This document shows positions 18,256-20,085 of a DNA stretch of 20,085 bases, in pieces; the first letter of the stretch is position 1; each line of letters begins with the position of its first letter. Under the pieces are notes generated by a model. The model did not search any database. It saw nothing but the letters and a program-made list of their open reading frames with translations, and was not told the DNA's origin. The position numbers were made by a program, and so were the translations under genes. Origin of the DNA: CAJBLF01 sp964613015. Its GTDB lineage: Bacteria > Patescibacteriota > Gracilibacteria > Absconditabacterales > Absconditicoccaceae. The stretch spans positions 1-20,085 of the forward strand of contig CAZTFP010000023.1 of assembly GCA_964613015.1 (NCBI GenBank), written 5' to 3'.

Positions 18256-19152
18256 CTATTTATTCATCTTTTTTTTGTACATTATATAGAGTAGATGAAT
18301 TTTTTTCCTTATATCCATATGAAATTTTAGCATATTGTCATTCACTATAACACCCCAACCCTTCTCTTTCAACTGTTTTGTCTTATAGATAACTATAGGT
18401 AATCGAATGAGTTTAATTATGTATTCACAACCTTTTCCAATAATTCCTCCGAAGAGAAATTCAGTTGTTTTTTTGAATCTACTCTTACCTGATCCTGGTG
18501 TGAGTCAAATATTGATACAATGTCTTCCTGGAAAGTTTGGTAATGCACTTTCAAGCCACGTATTGCTTTTATAGATATTTTCTGGTATTTCTTGGTATAA
18601 GGGTACTAAATGTGCAAGCCAGTAGATAAAATAGATATCGTTTTGTGGTAACATAATATTGTAGAGGTTTTGATGGGTGTGTGTCACATAAAAACTCATA
18701 CAAAATTTTTTCTTTTTTCCTCGTATTACTCCTCTCTTGAGCCCAAAGAGAAAAAATAAGATAGTACTCCATAATCTTGCACGCCAAAGTGCTCATTTTT
18801 TGGTTACGATAAGGATATCTATGTCAGAATCTGCTTGTAAGGCATTGAAGGTAATAGAATTACACAGGTATATTGACTGAATAAACGGTACTGACCTATA
18901 TAATCGGCTGAATTTGTTGATATATTTCAAAAAATCGTCTATATAGGGGTTTTTTTTGTCCCAGCTGTACTTTTGTTCATCTGGAGGAAATTCTTGACCT
19001 CTCAGAATGTCTTCTTGCTTCTTCCATCATTTTTTTTCAAAAAGGAAATAGCTAGAATGATGAGGAACATCATAATTCATGATTTTGTAGAAAATGAGAT
19101 GTTGTTGATCATCTAGAGTGTTTGTTAGTGAGTGCTCGTAATTATTCGTCAT
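18256..19152 (-). CDS. Nucleotidyltransferase-fold protein, unknown substrate
   Basis: 298 residues. The region IYLCNSITFNALQADSDIDILIVTKKG (about residues 94-120, read here in two parts: IYLCNSITFNAL and QADSDIDILIVTKKG) resembles the GS-x(n)-DxD core of pol-beta-type nucleotidyltransferases, with SDIDILIV supplying the metal-binding Asp pair; the usual Gly-Ser is replaced by Asn-Ser. It continues LWRARLWSTILFFLFGLKRG, a hydrophobic stretch, and CMSFYVTH; the C-terminal part has WGVIVNDNMLKFH. I recall similar proteins, uncharacterised, in other CPR genomes. CGA codons occur after NKFS, GVI and IKLI. Start ATG 19152 lies within an inverted repeat. A single gene with its own terminator. Confidence 0.6.
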
Positions 19153-19186
19153 ATACTCTATATATAGTAAAGTATCAGGAGTATAT
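19151..19186. repeat. Inverted repeat covering the start of the nucleotidyltransferase-like gene
   Basis: ATATACTC (19151-19158) and GAGTATAT (19179-19186) are perfect 8-nt arms 20 nt apart. In the mRNA the downstream arm contains the likely Shine-Dalgarno (GAG) and part of the ATG, so pairing would hide the start. Confidence 0.4.
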
Positions 19187-19218
19187 ATAATACATCAATA
19201 AATTCTATGTATTTTTAT

Positions 19219-19608
19219 TTATTTCCATTCTAAAAATAATTTTGACATTGGTTTGATAATATCTTCAATGTCTTCATATTCAATAATCCTATCACTTACT
19301 CCTCTTACGGTATCTTTACTTTGTGTTCATTTTTTTGTGATTACTACTATTTTTTTGTTCATAGCGTAAGCCATCCCTAGTTCTATCATACGACCGTGTG
19401 TTGGTCCATCATAATCGATTAATAATACATCACATTTTTCAATTTTTTCTTTTGCCCTTTTCATCATTTCATATTCATCAACAAATATTTTTTCATCACG
19501 AACAAAACAATAGTCCTCAAAGCCAGATTTTCTTATTATTGAACATAGGTATTCAATCTCATCTTTATTTTCTCAATCTCTAAATGGAGCTGTAATATAT
19601 ATTTTCAT
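19219..19608 (-). CDS. Nucleoside 2-deoxyribosyltransferase-like protein
   Basis: 129 residues with the Rossmann-like fold of the PF05014/TIR-related group. MKIYITAPFRDGENKDEIEY supplies the N-terminal strand and the phosphate/base loop. CDVLLIDYDGP is the central strand. HGRMIELGMAYAMNKKIVVIT has the conserved Glu and the ExGxAxAxxK pattern. Typical family members transfer deoxyribose between bases in nucleotide salvage; others cleave nucleotides or NAD, so the exact reaction is open. Two TGA Gly codons (RDGEN, KKGTQ). Upstream, a TATAAT at 19638-19643 on the minus strand is a possible -10 without a good -35. Confidence 0.72.
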
Positions 19609-19680
19609 ATACCCATGATTATGCGAATAAAAATCTAATTATACAATTATTTCCCTAACTGTATTATTTACTATGTGTTA

Positions 19681-20085
19681 TTATACTTTAAATATAAAAT
19701 TATTCCTGCTTCGGAACCATAATGGAGAATGCATATCTATAGGAGTAATTCCACTTCATTGTAAAATATCACGCCATTTTTGAGATAGCTCTTCTTTCGT
19801 TAATTTTTTTGATTCATCTTCTGTTATTACTCATAATTTTACAGAGCACTTCGTTACGTGAGTATCTGGAGCGATATCAATGTATTCAGAATTTTCTAGT
19901 ATACTACCTCAGTATTCTTGGAGTATAAAAGACCGATAATTGAATATCTTTGGCCCAGAAAGGTAGGGAAATCCTTGTTTATAGTCTTTCTGAATTATTT
20001 TTTTAAGTTTTAAAAAATCATTATCTATATATTCTAAGAGATTTTTAATCGATCATCGGTTTGTAGCTATAGTTGTTGCAATTGT
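19681..20085 (-). CDS. HhH-GPD-type DNA glycosylase-like protein (N-terminus cut by window edge)
   Basis: 134 C-terminal residues visible. YLSGPKIFNY-x-SFIL takes the place of the LPGVGxKTA hairpin. IDIAPDTHVTKCSVKLGVI parallels the VDTHIxRVxNRLGL block of the Nth/MutY superfamily, including the catalytic Asp. GITPIDMHSPLWF-x-SRNNF closes the protein. There is no C-terminal Fe-S cysteine cluster, unlike nth in this window. Both x positions are CGG (19933-19935) and CGA (19711-19713); as Trp they give NYW and PLWFWSR, which fit the family as I remember it. The real Arg in SRNN is AGG and the Trp in QKWRD is TGG. The function in base excision repair is an inference. Confidence 0.6.

Noticed and set aside
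18569..18796. Second minus-strand frame overlapping the nucleotidyltransferase gene
   Set aside because: The 299-codon frame through the same DNA is continuous with TGA sense and carries the SDIDILIV core.
1..20085. CRISPR arrays, insertion sequences, rRNA, prophage genes
   Set aside because: No regularly spaced repeats, transposase motifs, rRNA blocks or phage structural genes were seen on either strand.

Overview
The window reads as a fragment of a low-GC Patescibacteria/CPR genome from the Absconditabacteria (SR1) / Gracilibacteria group. The main evidence is the genetic code. Almost every gene is interrupted by in-frame TGA, always where a glycine is expected: the FtsZ tubulin signature, the ABC signature LSGGQ, and GspE. 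No gene stops on TGA; 14 stop on TAA and 4 on TAG. A second recoding is visible. CGA, and by fewer examples CGG, fall where the families carry tryptophan (five CGA codons in SufB, at least four of them at conserved Trp sites), while conserved arginines are written AGA, AGG, CGT or CGC. The window also carries a tRNA with anticodon CCG whose body (A1-U72, G2-C71, G3-C70, G73, short D-loop without A20) looks like tRNA-Trp rather than tRNA-Arg. Together this fits the code I recall being reported for Absconditabacterales (UGA=Gly, CGA/CGG=Trp). All gene boundaries here were set with TGA as sense.

Layout. (1) 1-8214, minus strand: a chain of closely spaced genes, in transcription order gspE/pilB-type ATPase, gspF/pilC-type membrane protein, a secreted protein, a membrane-anchored helical protein, sufC, a type I ABC exporter, and sufB (cut by the left edge). 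It joins a pilus/type II secretion motor to Fe-S cluster assembly. (2) 8215-8464: AT-rich divergent intergenic region. (3) 8465-10334, plus strand: membrane-anchored Holliday-junction-resolvase-like nuclease, the tRNA, endonuclease III (nth), and a PAP2 lipid phosphatase. (4) 10331-14859, minus: a 1,021-residue protein of unknown function preceded by a 113-residue protein, and a Trm11-like methyltransferase. (5) 14949-17992, minus: the cell-division pair ftsA-ftsZ followed by a lone atpC, ending in a strong terminator. (6) 18191-20085, minus: a nucleotidyltransferase-like protein with its own terminator, a nucleoside 2-deoxyribosyltransferase-like protein, and a partial HhH-GPD-type glycosylase-like gene cut by the right edge.

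The most interesting content is the pair of codon reassignments together with a physically present candidate decoding tRNA. Secondary points are the ABC exporter between sufC and sufB, a short AATTTAGAAT-type repeat that appears to have lengthened nth, direct repeats upstream of ftsA, and an atypical phosphate motif in FtsA. No CRISPR array, insertion sequence or rRNA was seen.
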